Source: Lineus longissimus (Eukaryota; Nemertea; Pilidiophora; Heteronemertea; Lineidae). Taken from it: 64,000 bases of DNA. The translations under genes and the position numbers were made by a program. The stretch covers positions 15,487,501 through 15,551,500 of the forward strand of contig NC_088323.1 of the NCBI RefSeq assembly GCF_910592395.1, read 5' to 3'. Below, one piece after another: positions 33,112-45,244 of the stretch (the stretch's first letter is position 1; each line of letters starts with the position of its first letter). The notes below the pieces were generated by a model. The model was not told where the DNA came from. It made no database searches and saw only the letters and a program-made list of their open reading frames with translations.

Positions 33112-33812
33112 AAACCTCCCGATACCTGATATCTAGGCCTGCACTTCCAGTTGAACTGTCTGCAAAGATAGAAGGATACAATTTCATTAACTTTCAAACT
33201 TTTTCACTTTACAAACTAATATCTATTCTAACCTTGTGACTTGCCTCCAAACTAGACCCTCCTTCGGTTGAAGAACCTCCTGATACCAGATATCTAGGCC
33301 TGCCCTTCCAGTGGAACTGTCTGCAAAGATAGAAGGATACAATTTCATTAACTTTCAAACTTTTTCACTTTACAAACTAATATCTATTCTAACCTTGTGG
33401 CTTGCCTCCAAACTAGACCCTCCTTTGGTTGAAGAACCTCCTGATACCAGATATCTAGGCCTGCACTTCCAGTTGAACTGTCTGCAAAGATAGAAGGATA
33501 CAATTTCACAAACTTTCAAACTTTTTCACTTTACAAACTAATATCTATTCTAACCTTGTGACTTGCCTCCAAACTAGACCCTCCTTCGGTTGAAGAACCT
33601 CCCGATACCAGATATCTAGGCCTGCTCTTCCAGTAGAACTTTCTGCAAAGACAGAAGGGTACAATTTCATAAACTTTCAAACTTTTTCACTTCACAAACT
33701 AATATCTATTCTAACCTCGTAGCTTGCCTCCAAACTTGACCCTCCTCCGGTTGAAGAACCTCTCGATACCAGATATCTAGGCCTGCTCTTCCAGTAGAGC
33801 TGTCTGCAAAGA
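33112..33812 (-). repeat. ~156-base tandem array of an exon-like module, 5 units
   Basis: On the minus strand each unit holds a good acceptor (TATCTTTGCAG), an 88-base open segment, and an AAG|GTTAGA or GAG|GTTAGA donor, then a ~68-base intron-like stretch leading to the next acceptor. The best frame (one base, then AGT/AGC TCN ACT GGA) encodes STGRAGLDIWYREVLQPEEG in the outermost copy; several differences between copies are silent in this frame. The innermost copy (33.12-33.17 kb) has lost its donor half. Gene not recognised. Confidence 0.75.
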
Positions 33813-34017
33813 CAGAAGAATACAATCATATGGACAACAAGATTGATGACAACCCTGTGCAAACCACAATTAAATCGGTCTGGTGTTCAGGAAACATCAC
33901 TAGTCACTGGTGTTGATATTAAAGGGAGAATATAGGCAGCACTGAGCTAGCCAGGCAAGATATAGTTACACAAAGCCGCCAATAGGGGCCTCTTACATCT
34001 CAAAGTAGGTCGAAATG

Positions 34018-34149
34018 ATTCACGAGGTCAAATTGAATGGAAACGACCAATTTTGGGACCAAACCTTGTGTCCTTGATGGAGAGGTTGTCCTTAATAGAG
34101 AGGTTGTCCTTAATAGAGAGGTGTTCGCTAACAGAGGTTCCACTGTATT
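34018..34149. mobile_element. GGACA-type MITE copy 4, truncated
   Basis: Only one terminus (GTTCCACTGTA) and the middle are present; one half is missing. Confidence 0.75.
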
Positions 34150-34324
34150 TGGATGGAAAGCGTTCCTCATTAACTAAGCCTCTGGGAAAAAGTTATGAGT
34201 GTGGCGAATTGTCTTTATTCAACTGAAATATGGCTTAGACGTTTATTACGGGTACGTGACCTAAAACATAACAATAAAAGACGATATTAATATGCGGTGG
34301 AGGTGCAAGGTCAAAGATGGAAGC

Positions 34325-34400
34325 CTTCGGCACATCTCCGCTTATTTGGTTCGAACCCACAACACGAGGCATGCATGCAGTGTATTGATTGGTATACACC
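34325..34400 (-). pseudogene. tRNA-like sequence
   Basis: The minus strand shows GGTACTGCGGTGTA as an A-box-like element and GGGTTCGAACC as a B-box. The cloverleaf is not convincing. Likely a SINE head or tRNA pseudogene. Confidence 0.35.
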
Positions 34401-34728
34401 GCAGTACCTTTAGAACATAATATTTCGGCCTGAAAAATCAACAGTGACTAAATACGCCTAATAAACAGTAACAAAGAACATCGTACTTACATTTGATCAC
34501 GCTTTTTGACATCGTCGACACGGTCTAACATGAGAAATCGGGAGTGTTTGTTCACCACGCAATTTCAAAAGGCCCTGGCCATCACAGTGCCATTCCAAAG
34601 ACATGCGCAAATGGGCTAATCGTGACATGGTCATGCGCAAAGGGGCTAATCATGGCAGGGACATGCGCAAATCGTCGAAGAAAGGACAAATCAAACTCCA
34701 CAAAGTGGTCGAACAACTTTCAGCAGTT

Positions 34729-34803
34729 GTGGCGCGTTAGCTCAGAGCATAGAGTGTCAGACTGGCATGACCTGTGTTGTGGGTTCGAATCCTACCAAGC
34801 GCA
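34729..34803 (+). pseudogene. tRNA-like sequence with pol III terminator
   Basis: Has TTAGCTCAGAGC (D-arm, stem GCTC/GAGT), a poor anticodon arm, a T-arm GTGGGTTCGAATCCTAC, an imperfect acceptor (GCGC/GCGC with a bulge), and a T-run at 34,817-34,822. The anticodon arm does not form a standard 5-bp stem with a 7-base loop, so it is more likely tRNA-derived than a working tRNA. Confidence 0.45.
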
Positions 34804-35910
34804 ACTTTTATAATGCTTTTTTGCCTTTTTGGGCGATGATTATTTTTTGATGGTATCAAAGCAATTAGCATAAGTCCAGCTGGACCAGGCCGTGTCAGCA
34901 GAATCGTGCACTGACCGCCTTCTCGACCTTTTCAGGGAGTTGCAACTCCCTGAACCTTCCCATGGTCCATAACCGGATCTTGGGAGATGCAAAAGCTTTT
35001 GTGGTCAAGATGAATCTGCCATGTCCTTCACTGCTGACTAGGATTAGGACTTTCTCGATTCAGAAACATAGCAGGTGGTTTCACTGTCGTTTTCCGCCAC
35101 GTGTCAAATAAAGTCCTCGGATAAATGTGGCGAGTATTTTCCGCAACCTAACTGGTTTAATCTATACTTGCAAATAAACTGGCGAGACGCTTATAAATCA
35201 CTCCGATTTTGTCAGCATTACTCCCATCAGTAACAAGTTTGTCTACATCTAAAGCCATCCTGAGGAAATCCGGGGTCAATGTTCGCTGTTCGTTTCTCCG
35301 ACCCTACGAGCAGGGTCACTCGAACATCTAATTAATTGGTCATCAGGCGTCCTAAAGCACAGGCCAACATTCGACACTATTGACCGAGCTTGTGTACAGA
35401 GGGAGGAGGATGGTCATCGGGCAACAAAGTAACCCGCATCCTTAAAACACAAAGTCGGACTGAACTAACTTGCAGCGGTCGGGAAAACTTATACACGAAC
35501 CAATTGTATACAGATAGCGCTCGAGCGTTTGACTACTGACTATTGGAGTTGATTGGCGTTAGAAGTAGGAACTAGATAGGATTGGACCAAACAGTAAATA
35601 TACGTCAACGACCGGCGTACCCCTTTAACCATCTAGGCACCAGTGGTTTACAATATCCTCCGCCTCTCGATATGACGAATTAAGAAGCATAAAAGGTCTG
35701 AAGCTCAGGATACCCTAATTCCAATGTATCCTCGAAAATACCAGCAGCCGATTCGATCCATCGTCGGTAGTACTCGAACGCCCGGAATCGGTATGTGCTG
35801 CAGTTTGTTAAGTTTGGATGCGGGGTATGATAATGATACTAATGAAAATGTTGACATCAGTATATGGTTGATGAGATAACAAGGTAAGGAAGAAGAAAAA
35901 AAGAGAAAAG
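34804..35910. other. Unassigned sequence
   Basis: No exon recognised. A short palindrome GGGAGTTGCAACTCCC lies at about 34,937. Confidence 0.35.
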
Positions 35911-35914
35911 TGCG

Positions 35915-35988
35915 GCAGATTCACCGGGAGTCGAACCCGTGACCAGCCGATCCACAGTCAAACACTTTCAGCGCTAGACATGGCACAC
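35915..35988 (-). pseudogene. tRNA-like sequence
   Basis: The minus strand has GGGTTCGACTCCCGG as T-arm with B-box, and GTCTAGCGCTGAAAGTG as an A-box-like part. The acceptor does not close well. tRNA pseudogene or SINE head. Confidence 0.4.
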
Positions 35989-36394
35989 CCTGCAGCATAT
36001 GGCACACCCAGCAATAGTATATTATTAGAAACACGGCACACCCTGTAGAGAAATAATACATTCAGTAGAGACATGGTCCACCCTGTAGAAACATGGTCAC
36101 CTTTGTTGGGAGAGCGACATCCAGATCAGACAGAGTACGCCTAGTAAAGGGGCATGGACTTGGTACACTAAGTGGCAACATTGCCATGGTGCGCTATGAA
36201 GGGGGGAGGGCACATCCAGAAGACATGGGGCACCATGTAGAACCTGACACACCCTGCAGATCAGATCAATGGCACACAGTTGGGGACAGGGTGGACCATG
36301 TCTCTACTGAATGTATCATTTCTCTACAGGGTGTGCCGTTTTTCTAATAATATACTATTGCTGGGTGTGCCATATGCTGCAGGGTGTGCCATGT
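35978..36394. repeat. Inverted repeat with ~110-base arms
   Basis: 35,978-36,086 is the reverse complement of 36,285-36,394 (ACATGGCACACCCTGCAGCA...against its complement) around a ~200-base loop. The loop resembles the outer part of the ~1 kb arms (GCGCTATGAAGG, CATCCAGAAGACATGGGGCA). Confidence 0.8.
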
Positions 36395-36726
36395 TTCTAT
36401 TCGATGTGCCTTGTCAATGCAGAGTGTTTATATGTAGCTACAGAGTGTACTATGTCTCTGTTCGATGTGCCATCTCTGCTGGGCGTGATATGTCTCTACT
36501 GGATGTGTCATGTCTATCCAGGTTGTGATATGGCGCTGCTGGGTTGCACAATGTCTCCTTCGGATGTATATACTTCCTCTCGACATGATGTATCGTCTCT
36601 GCTGGATGTGCCATGTCTCTACCGGATGTGCTCTTTCTCTTCTCGATGAGTCATCCCAAGACACAGTGCACCATGTTTCTGTACAAGGCGTGCATCTACA
36701 GGGTGTAACATGTCTCCCCCTGATGT
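36296..36726. repeat. Degenerate ~25-base minisatellite
   Basis: Variants of GATGTGCCATGTCTCTACTG recur with heavy divergence up to the inner edge of the right inverted-repeat arm. The open frames here (Cys/Tyr/Ser-rich) derive from it. Confidence 0.7.
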
Positions 36727-37715
36727 GCCTTCACTCCACGCAGGTTGTTCCATGTCTCTGCTGGATACGCCAAGTCTCCACATGGTGTCATGCCTCTTCT
36801 CGGCATGTTCGGCCTGATTTGGATGTGACCTCTCTCCCTATGAGTATAGTCGTGATACGGTGATGTTGGTGATGCGGTCACATCGGCTCTCACATCGTAC
36901 GGACAAGACGGCAGTGCAACCAGGTCCCATTCGGCTTGTGTTTCTGACTGTCTCGCATGATGTCTTACCGTGTCGGCAAGACGGTGATCGATTTAGTCTG
37001 GTTGTGACTGTCTCAATACGCTCACTGTGCCGGCAAGACGGCGAAGCTGCCAAGGCCGACTCAGTCTTGTTATGACTTTCTCATTTCTCTTACCTTCTTT
37101 GAAAGAAGCTATTCCTCCCTCGCTCCCCTGCCGTGGACCAGCAGTACTACATGAAACGTATACAAGACGTACCCATGGGAGCAATGCCGCAAGAAACTGA
37201 TGGGTATTGATAGGTAGAGTATAGTTAAGATGAACCGCATGATTAAACCAGGTTCATACTTGCTTTGACTTGATGAATGACGGATCTGCGGGAGCTGGTT
37301 CAGGGGTTCCAGTTGTAAATCGTCCCCCGCCCTAAAAACGGACGATATTTTAAACTTTACGCAAATGCCTAGTTCCAATTTCTTAGCTTAGATGGCGGTA
37401 CCTGACAGTTACGAAGACTTGTGAAGATATGACACATAAGGATTTACCGTGGCTCTATGTTGTTTATCTGCTGGGGAGGACCATGTTCTTCAGAAATGAC
37501 TTTTGCCAATGAGACAGTAGACCGGCCTGGTCCTTCCCTCTAATGGATGTTCCTTTTCGCTACTTGGTGCGCCTTGTCCCCAATTGTGTCAGGTTCTACG
37601 TGGTGCCCCATGTCTTCTGGATGTGCCCTCCCCCTTCATAGCGGACCATGGCAGTGTTGCTACATAGTGTTACAAGTACATAACCTTTTACTCGGCGAAC
37701 TCTGTTGAAATTTTT
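36727..37715 (-). repeat. Right arm of the ~1 kb inverted repeat
   Basis: Reverse complement of 20,591-21,767 without the MITE present there. Outer edge near AACCTTTTACTCGGCG, inner edge near GTGCCTTCACTCCACG. Confidence 0.85.
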
Positions 37716-38470
37716 GGGAAATTTTGATTGCTTTCAAAGTCCATCTTAGGCTACTTTTACCGAATGACAACCTGTAATTTTGAGGAATATCGAAAGCGTT
37801 AATAATTAACTTCACAAAAATTCCCTGCCAGCGGCCATGTTTTTTGTTGTTGACGTTTTGAGAGGTGTTCAGAAAATTCGTGATATTTCTTTAACTATTA
37901 AAATTATCGATTGTTTGTTGACATATTCATAATCTTTGTATTACCCTTCACATAACAAACTTAATTTTTTATTTAAAAAATGTTTTTAAAATATCTTAAT
38001 TTGCTTTTGAAGTTGGTCTGTTTCTTCTTAATTCGAATCCTGAGAATTACAGACTTTTATTTCTTCAAAATCAAGGTACTAAAATTTGATTATTTTCAAA
38101 AATTTCTTTCTGAGCATATGCGGAAACCGTTTCTGGTCTAACATCACTTTAGACTTCATGAAAATCTCCACTAATAAAAAAGTGAGAGCCAAAAAACGAG
38201 GTCTGTAAAGTCTTTGGTCTGTAGAATAGACCCTGCCGTTATGTGAACACTACTCTTGAAACGAACATAGAATAAGAATCAACTAAAACAGAATCTGAAA
38301 TTTTCCAATTTTATTGGTTCAGCACAGGGAAGAACATAGCGTGAAAAAACACACAGACATTTTCAGTCCTAAATATCAAAAATTGATGAAACGCACAGCA
38401 TAGTCGTCGTCAGTATTAAGGTGACTCTATCATCCATGGATACACTGTCCTTCTATAACACCTCGGTTGC
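37716..38470. other. Unassigned sequence
   Basis: AT-rich, with no exon or repeat recognised. Confidence 0.35.
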
Positions 38471-38857
38471 CAGGCCTTTCGATTACATCATTTTAACACC
38501 GCTATACGGTGTAGGAAATTTGGCATGTCCCCAAATTAGGCCCTGAAAAAATGTCCCCAAAATAGAAAAAAAAAAAAAAAAAATTGTTTTTTTAAAGGGG
38601 TAATTTGACCCCCTGAAGCGTTTTTTGACACCTTAAATGACCAAATCTCATCCGAAATGGCCTAATTTGATACTTTTCATCCTAAAATTATGAGTTTTCA
38701 GGTGCATGTGACAATGTCAGTCAATAAGGACGTCGATGTTCAGGCAAATTGGCACGACGAAATGTCCCCAAATTAAGCTAAAAAGCAAAAAAAACATGTC
38801 CCCAAAATAGGCTAAAAAAATACAGGGTGTAGAGGTCTCCATGTAATTGAAAGGCCT
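38471..38857. mobile_element. CAGGCCTTTC MITE copy 1
   Basis: ~387 bases bounded by CAGGCCTTTCGATTACAT and ATGTAATTGAAAGGCCTG, flanked by GTTGC on both sides (5-base target duplication). The inside has ACACCGCTATACGGTGT, an A-run and two CATGTCCCCAAA phrases. Five copies are seen in the window. Confidence 0.85.
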
Positions 38858-39356
38858 GGTTGCCATGACCCAGTATCACCTATAGCTCGAAACTTTGCCT
38901 CCAATTTATCTCCATCCTCCTATCAGGGGTTTGATACTTCCTAAGGGTAGACCCTCCGATTCAGTTTAGTTCCTTAAAGGGACACGCCGTTTGTATTTAC
39001 TGGTGGTCCAGTTAAATAGAAATCCACCAATACACAATGCCGTAGTGAAGTTATTGTGAATACAAATTTGTTGAAACTTTGTATTTATAGTATTTGTCTA
39101 CCTGTCCTTACACAGGCAATGCTGAAAGTTATATTCATTATTTATTCCCGCAATTGAAAGTATTCAAATTCAATTACAAATTCAAAATTTTTAACGAACA
39201 ACGTAGGCCTTTAATCGTTGGTCAGAAAAAAAGAAATGCAATTATACACAATGTCGTAGTGGAGTTTATGCATGCAAATTAGCTGAAACTTGGTATTCAT
39301 AGTATTTGTATACCAGTCCAGACAACTGCGATATTAAAATTTATATTTAGTAAGGT
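38858..39356. other. Unassigned sequence
   Basis: No exon or named repeat. Some phrases (TTGAAACTTTGTATT, CATAGTATTTGTATA) recur near 48.27 kb, suggesting a diffuse old repeat. Confidence 0.35.
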
Positions 39357-39482
39357 AGAATGGGGTATTTGTAGCCCCGTTTATTTTTAACCCCTGCATT
39401 GTTTGATGCATGGGGATATCAATCACTATCATAGGCAGGGGCTATAATTAAAACCGGGGCTACAATTACCCCACTCTCCCCA
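39357..39482. mobile_element. Small foldback MITE
   Basis: GAATGGGGTATTTGTAGCCCCG pairs imperfectly with CGGGGCTACAATTACCCCAC; the middle, TGCATTGTTTGATGCA, is also self-complementary. About 125 bases in all. Confidence 0.55.
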
Positions 39483-40030
39483 ACATATTTACAAAATAAG
39501 AATTTTCAAATTCAATTTTAAATTTCAAATTCTTAACGAACGACCTTCAATTGAAAACATGCCAAGAAAACATGCATTGGCACACTGTTAATATCATTGA
39601 TCACACAGGATGGAATCATCTTCATGGTACTACTGTTTCACTGGAAATATTTGCGGCCATTTTTCTTATTTCAGTTTCGTGTATAAGTGCAACCAAGTCA
39701 TCCTGAGGAAATCAGGCATAAATGTTCGCTTCCCCGGCCCTGTACACAAACCCCTGAAACATTCGTCTTCATTTTGTGAAGTGCGGGTGCATATCACCTT
39801 TAAAAGTCAGCACAGATATTTACCCGTCAACCTTGACCCATTGTAATCCCATCATGTAGAAATCAGGTTGATGTTGGCTTCTCCAGTCCTGCACACATCC
39901 CCCGAGACATTCACACAAAGCCCTGGATGAAACATTCGCCCTCTTTTGGTGTAGTTACAGAACAGACGTACGTCACCTTTAAGTCAGCAGTGTGATTTAA
40001 CTGTCAACCTCAGTTCTAGTATCGGAAATT

Positions 40031-40473
40031 CTATAGTCGTAGTTCCACCTATCATAAAACCCCGTGTTTTTTCAAGACCCGTGTCTTCGCCGTGTGTCAA
40101 AAAACCCGCGGCGCACTTACATCTATCAGTGATCAGTGGTGTTAGATAATGGTTAATAGTCCCGGTGACAGGTGCGCTGTAGGTAGGGAGCTCTCCTGTG
40201 TTTCTTTCCCGTTGGTGGGGGCGCAATACCGAGGCAACTACACCGCGCCATCTGTCGCCAAATCTTAGAACTTGCAATTGCCGTGTCTATTCAGATTCCA
40301 CCTATCAAAAAAACCGTGTTGAACACGGGTCTAAATTAGCCCCCGATTAGCCCCATCGAGCTCGATGGGGCTAATAGACACGGGGATTTGACACACGGGT
40401 CTATTTAGACACGGCAATTCATAGGTGTAAGCGCAAAAGACACGGGGATTTGATAGTGGAAGTAGGCCTACAA
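40031..40473. mobile_element. TAGTCGTAGTTCCACC MITE copy 1
   Basis: ~440 bases with ends TAGTCGTAGTTCCACCTATC and GATAGTGGAAGTAGG. Contains a perfect 28-base palindrome at 40,347-40,374 centred on CATCGAGCTCGATG. Second copy at 50.01-50.45 kb. Confidence 0.75.
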
Positions 40474-41730
40474 CTTATGATTTGTATGAATATAAATCGG
40501 AAAATCTCAGAATCAAGGTGAGACAAGACCACTAGGCCTAATGAATATTCATAGGTTGGAGGGTCCAGGCCTATCTATTAGACGAGTGCATGTTTTTTAC
40601 TCTCAAGTACATATTTGGAGAGGTATTGAAAAAATATTTGCTGTGGCAAGTCTACAGATATAAATAAATTGTTTGGTAAAAAAAATAATTTTGAATTTTG
40701 ACAACCTGGCCATAGGGGGGTGGTTCAAATTTGGAGTGAAAATGGCCGAAATGGGTAAAAATGTCCACTTGTGTCAAACTTGTCAATCTAAAAAAAAAAT
40801 TTCCGTGGTCAATCACCAATTTAAATCGCACCAGTTACTTGCAAGACTAACCCGTATATCATATCCGAATTTCAGTTTCACTACTTGACGCATTCTTTGA
40901 TGCGTCGCGGTCAAACATTGACAATTTAACTGCTAAAAGGCTTAAAAAATCAATTATGGTCTTGTCTCAGGTTGCAATGCATTCCTTGCCAGACAATACT
41001 CTCTCAATGCATCTTTGGGGACAACACCGGTGATTATTTGCAATGCATTTTCCATTAAACTTAAAAATCTGCCAAAAATAGGAAACCGTGTTTTTTAACA
41101 AACCGCCACAAGGGGTTAATATCCAAGGTCTGGGACATCCCTCACTGCAATGGCGCATAGGGTTCACCACGAAAATCTAGAGAAAATCCTATTTTTGTAA
41201 AACAGTTCTCAGATTCTCACTTTCCAAGCTGCGTGTCTCTAGAAATGAAGCCCTTACTGGTGCTGCCCTCCTGAAAATACCCGGGGACCATAGAACTGAA
41301 ATCAATATTTTATGAAAGATTGAATACTACTCTATAATTCAAATCAATATTTTTCTTGATTACCTTGGTATTAACCCACGCCATCCCAGCCATCCCAGGG
41401 TCAACTTTTTGTTTTTATTCTTCAATAATTTGACGCCCATACCGATGTAGGTGTCACTGGTGTTGTGCCTTTGGATATTGTTGCTACTACGTTTTTTAAA
41501 TTTCTCAACGCGAATGTAAGCGACGCTCCGATTGGGCGCACGTACTTCTGCGCCGACTAATTCACCAAATGAGGGCAAGTATCTCAGGGGTTTGTGTACA
41601 CGGCCGGAACAGCAAACATTAACCCCTGATTACCTCATGACGCAACCGAGCTTACTTCCAAGTTTGCATTTTAAAAACCTCTGTGACAGTCATAACAAAT
41701 GATTTTTGAAAAATGTTGTAGATTATCTTT
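40474..41730. other. Unassigned sequence
   Basis: No exon or repeat recognised; open frames are short and unsupported. Confidence 0.35.
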
Positions 41731-42062
41731 AAAGTGATACTATGATGTGATTTACAACTTTGCGGAAATACGTCCGTTTTTAATTGCTGATCACAAATGT
41801 AAAGCTCAAATTTTCCATTTTTCATTAGATTTATCATAAAATCGCTGAATGTAAACCACCGCGACCGCGAAAATGTTCATGTTGTGACGTCATCAACGAA
41901 AACGGCATCGAAGCGAGCCGTCTGGGCGGGATTAAACCATCAATTTCTAGAAAACGTGCATTTCGATTCGAAAACCTTACCGATTTATGAGAAAGTGACG
42001 TAGTCATTTGTCAAAAACAGCTAAAACATTATATGGTGAAATTTGACACGAGTTACCCTTTA
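41731..42062. mobile_element. TTAA-flanked MITE copy 2
   Basis: Near-identical to 11.82-12.15 kb, same ends and TTAA edges. Confidence 0.75.
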
Positions 42063-42175
42063 ATAGCTTCAACAAACTTTTTTTGCAATTATCACAAAAG
42101 TGAAATAAAAGGTGTGCAAACATTTCCGTGTTTACAGTATAATGAAGAAAATCAACTGGACGGATAATTATTGAG

Positions 42176-42548
42176 CAATAGCATTCCGCGAATTTACTAT
42201 TTATAGCTCACAAGGTCATTTGCATAAGATATTGATGACGTTTTAGTCACGTGACAGTCGGACATCGACACTTATTTCTACGCATTTGAGCTTATTTCAA
42301 AGTCAATTATCTTTGACCCTGCATTGTTTTTAGCATGAATGATACCATAGAGTCAGAGAGAGAAATAATCAGAACAATTATGTAGTATTTCCAACACTCG
42401 GACATGTGCCAGATTGAATCTAACTGCCCTAGTTAGAAAGCCTGAATCCATTACGAAACCGCATGTTTGTCCGACATTGCCTGTAATTCAGCGATGGGGA
42501 AATAGAGGGCAGCAGCTGCAGTGACGTCATCTTCGCGGAATGCTATTT
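42176..42548. mobile_element. ATAGCATTCCGCG MITE copy 2
   Basis: Complete copy in the same orientation as the one at 19.7 kb. Confidence 0.82.
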
Positions 42549-42734
42549 GTTAAAATTGCAAAATAGATGTGTATCAAAATTAGTTTTCTTTTCTGCTGAT
42601 TGCAAATAGATTGGTCTTAAAGTCACCTTTATTGCATAGAGTGGGTTTAGGGAGTTTGCAGGTTGGAATGAAAAACGACATTCAATCAATATTGACAACA
42701 AACAGGGATGTTGATAACATATATACGAAGTACT

Positions 42735-43446
42735 TCTTCGCTCTGCACTTGGAGGGGTCATTCTCCTAGGAGTAATCCTCCTCCAAGGCGGGATGAGCGT
42801 ATCCTGCGAGCAACTACGGTTAGGCGCCAATTGGGTTTATTGGCCTAGTGGTCCGACTTTGGCGAGAGAGATAGAGTCCACGCAAGCTACTCATGTTTCT
42901 CACTTGGTGGGGTCTTAGCTTGCCCTGGCATAGACACCAGGTACAAGGAACCTCGGTTTTGAGTCTCATTCGAAGGACTGTGAAGAGCCAGGAATTTTAG
43001 TTCCTTGAAAGCCACGCCGGTTCATCCAGAGATACGATCCTGGGTTCTCCCCGGGATCGAACCAGGGCCCTATTGCGTGGTAGCCAGCAGTGTTAACCAC
43101 TAGGCTCTGGGTTCTCCCCGGGATAGAACCCGGGCCCTATTGCGTGGTAGCCAGCAGTGTTAACCACTAGGCTCTGGGTTCTCCCTGGGATCGAACCCGG
43201 GCTCTATTGCGTGGTAGCCAGTAGTGTAAACCACTAGGCTCTGGGTTCTCCCAGGGATCGAACCTGGGCCCTATTGCGTGGTGGCCAGCAGTGTAAACCA
43301 CTAGGCTCTGGGTTCTCCCCGGGATCGAACCTGGGCCCTATTGCGTGGTGGCCAGCAGTGTAAACCACTAGGCTCTGGGTTCTCCCCGGGATCGAACCCG
43401 GGCCCTATTGCGTGGTAGCCAGCAGTGTAAACCACTAGGCCATGAG
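42735..43446 (-). mobile_element. tRNA-derived SINE with six tandem tRNA-like heads
   Basis: Read on the minus strand, six 67-base units (43,041-43,442) each have GCCTAGTGGTTAACACTG (A-box-like) and GGGTTCGATCCCGGGG (B-box), followed by a ~300-base body with TGAGACTCAAAACCGAGG, CACCAAGTGAGAAACATGAG and GGAGGATTACTCCTAGGAG. A copy at 51.7-52.1 kb has a single degenerate head. A third copy at 46.3-47.7 kb also has a multimer. Confidence 0.8.
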
Positions 43447-43449
43447 GCT

Positions 43450-43930
43450 CCTTAGAAAAACAAGATATATCTGTTTATTTTGAGAAAAATTACTTCAAAG
43501 TCCAGAGTGTAGGAATACGAGTGTAACCTTGACACCCTCACTTTCCATTATGGACTTGTCTTGTGCATTATTTGGAAGAGTCCATACGTGGAAAAGGGGG
43601 TGGACATATATATAACTGACATAGGGTGGTACAACACAGGTATTGAAAGCTGCATAAATGTTTCATCACAATTCTACAAAAAGATGCATTAAATACTAGA
43701 CAACACCAACATCCTATCAATTGTGTTTCAAAAAATTTGAAAATAAATTATCTAAAAATTAAAATGTGCAATGCTATGCTTTGCACATGATTAATCAAAA
43801 CAACATTAGTATGATTTGTCCATAAAAACTATAAAGACATCGCTGCAAAAAAGCATTTTTTAAACTTTCATATACAACAGGTTAGAAAATGTCTCTTTTC
43901 AGTTTGAGTGTGATGCACACCGATGACACA
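43450..43930. other. Unassigned AT-rich sequence
   Basis: No exon or repeat recognised. Confidence 0.35.
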
Positions 43931-43931
43931 A

Positions 43932-44216
43932 TTGAAGGGGCTACCTAGGTGTGGGATTCAAGCGGCCAGGAGGTTACACTGCTACTGGTCACAGGGTATA
44001 GCACCGATTTTGGCCAGTAATAATGCTTTCTGCTGGTATTGTGAGGTGTTATTGGACATGGCCCAGGAATTTCTGATACACCTACAATTATCATCCCTTG
44101 TAGAGCACCATTTATTGTAGTCTTTGGCCATCATCTGTTTGGAGAAGTCGCGGTCCTGCTGGAATTCATTTCTGTTTGAAAAGCCAACATATCTTACATC
44201 CAAGTTGCCCCTTTAA
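43932..44216. mobile_element. Probable MITE with GGGCAACTTGGATGTA-like ends
   Basis: Left end AAGGGGCTACCTAGGTGTGGGA and right end TACATCCAAGTTGCCCCTTT are imperfect inverted repeats. A related end, CATCCCACCTCCAAGTTGTC, lies at 51.45 kb. Boundaries are approximate. Confidence 0.45.
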
Positions 44217-44900
44217 GAGCGAAAGTCAGCGGTGTGCACTCAACTTTACAAAGTCAAATATTTATGGAACAGATTTTAAAATCTCAGTGAATCAAAACAA
44301 CTTCATATTATACAGGGTGGACCAAAATGAATCACCAATATCTTTCTTTGAAGTTAATCCTTTATCTAATAGGCCAACAAATGACACCAAAAGTATGCAT
44401 TAGTGTCCAATCCAAAATCCGCCAGATTTCATCAAAGTTGGTAAATTTGATAACACACACATAACCTCATTATAGCCTAAGTCTTACTAATACTCTCAGG
44501 GGCGGTTCCAGGAGTTTGAAAATGTAGGGGCGGGCACTGCAGTGCTCATCATCATTTGGGGTGTGTTCAAAAATTTCATGGTCAATTTATAAGATTTTCA
44601 TGATTAAGGGGCATACTTCCAAAAAAAATTGTGACACGATTTCGATCAACCCTGTATAATTATAGAACTAACCCTTCATATAACAATAAGACAACCACAA
44701 TAATCTGTGCTAGGCCTAGGGAGCATCCATTGTGTAAACAACAACGACACAAAATCACAATAAAGCTGTGCAAGAGAGCAATTACTGAGTCAATTCTGAA
44801 ACTAGGGACAGCCCATTTCTAACAATCCTGAAACACTTGGTGTAAAAAGCAATAAAACACCACAACAATGAAACACATACTTCTTTATATAAAACTACAT
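44217..44900. other. Unassigned sequence downstream of FTCD
   Basis: No exon recognised. It could include distal FTCD 3' UTR, but no clear polyadenylation signal decides this. Confidence 0.3.
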
Positions 44901-45154
44901 GCAGTTGAACCTCACTATTAGGACACCCCAGGGACGGACTGTCCTTAGTGCTGTCCTTAATAGAAAGAGGTGAAATTGGATGGGACTGGCCATACAATCT
45001 CATTTTGGAAGAAAAGAAATATCTTGGATGGAATGACATCAAACATGTACATAACAATTACATTCAATTTGACCTCTCTAATCAGGACACCTCTCTATTA
45101 AGGACAGCACTTGTCAGTACAGAGGGTGTCCTTAATAGAGAGGTCCTACTGTAG
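44901..45154. mobile_element. GGACA-type MITE copy 5
   Basis: About 90 bases past the FTCD stop codon, so probably within the FTCD 3' UTR. The inside has diverged by loss of one standard middle block. Confidence 0.75.
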
Positions 45155-45244
45155 TTCTTGAAATATCTACTATGGAGTAGTTTAACGGAATGTTTACGAA
45201 AACAGGTGACCACGTTTCCTTGAGTTGTAAAGCCTCTGAAGCAT

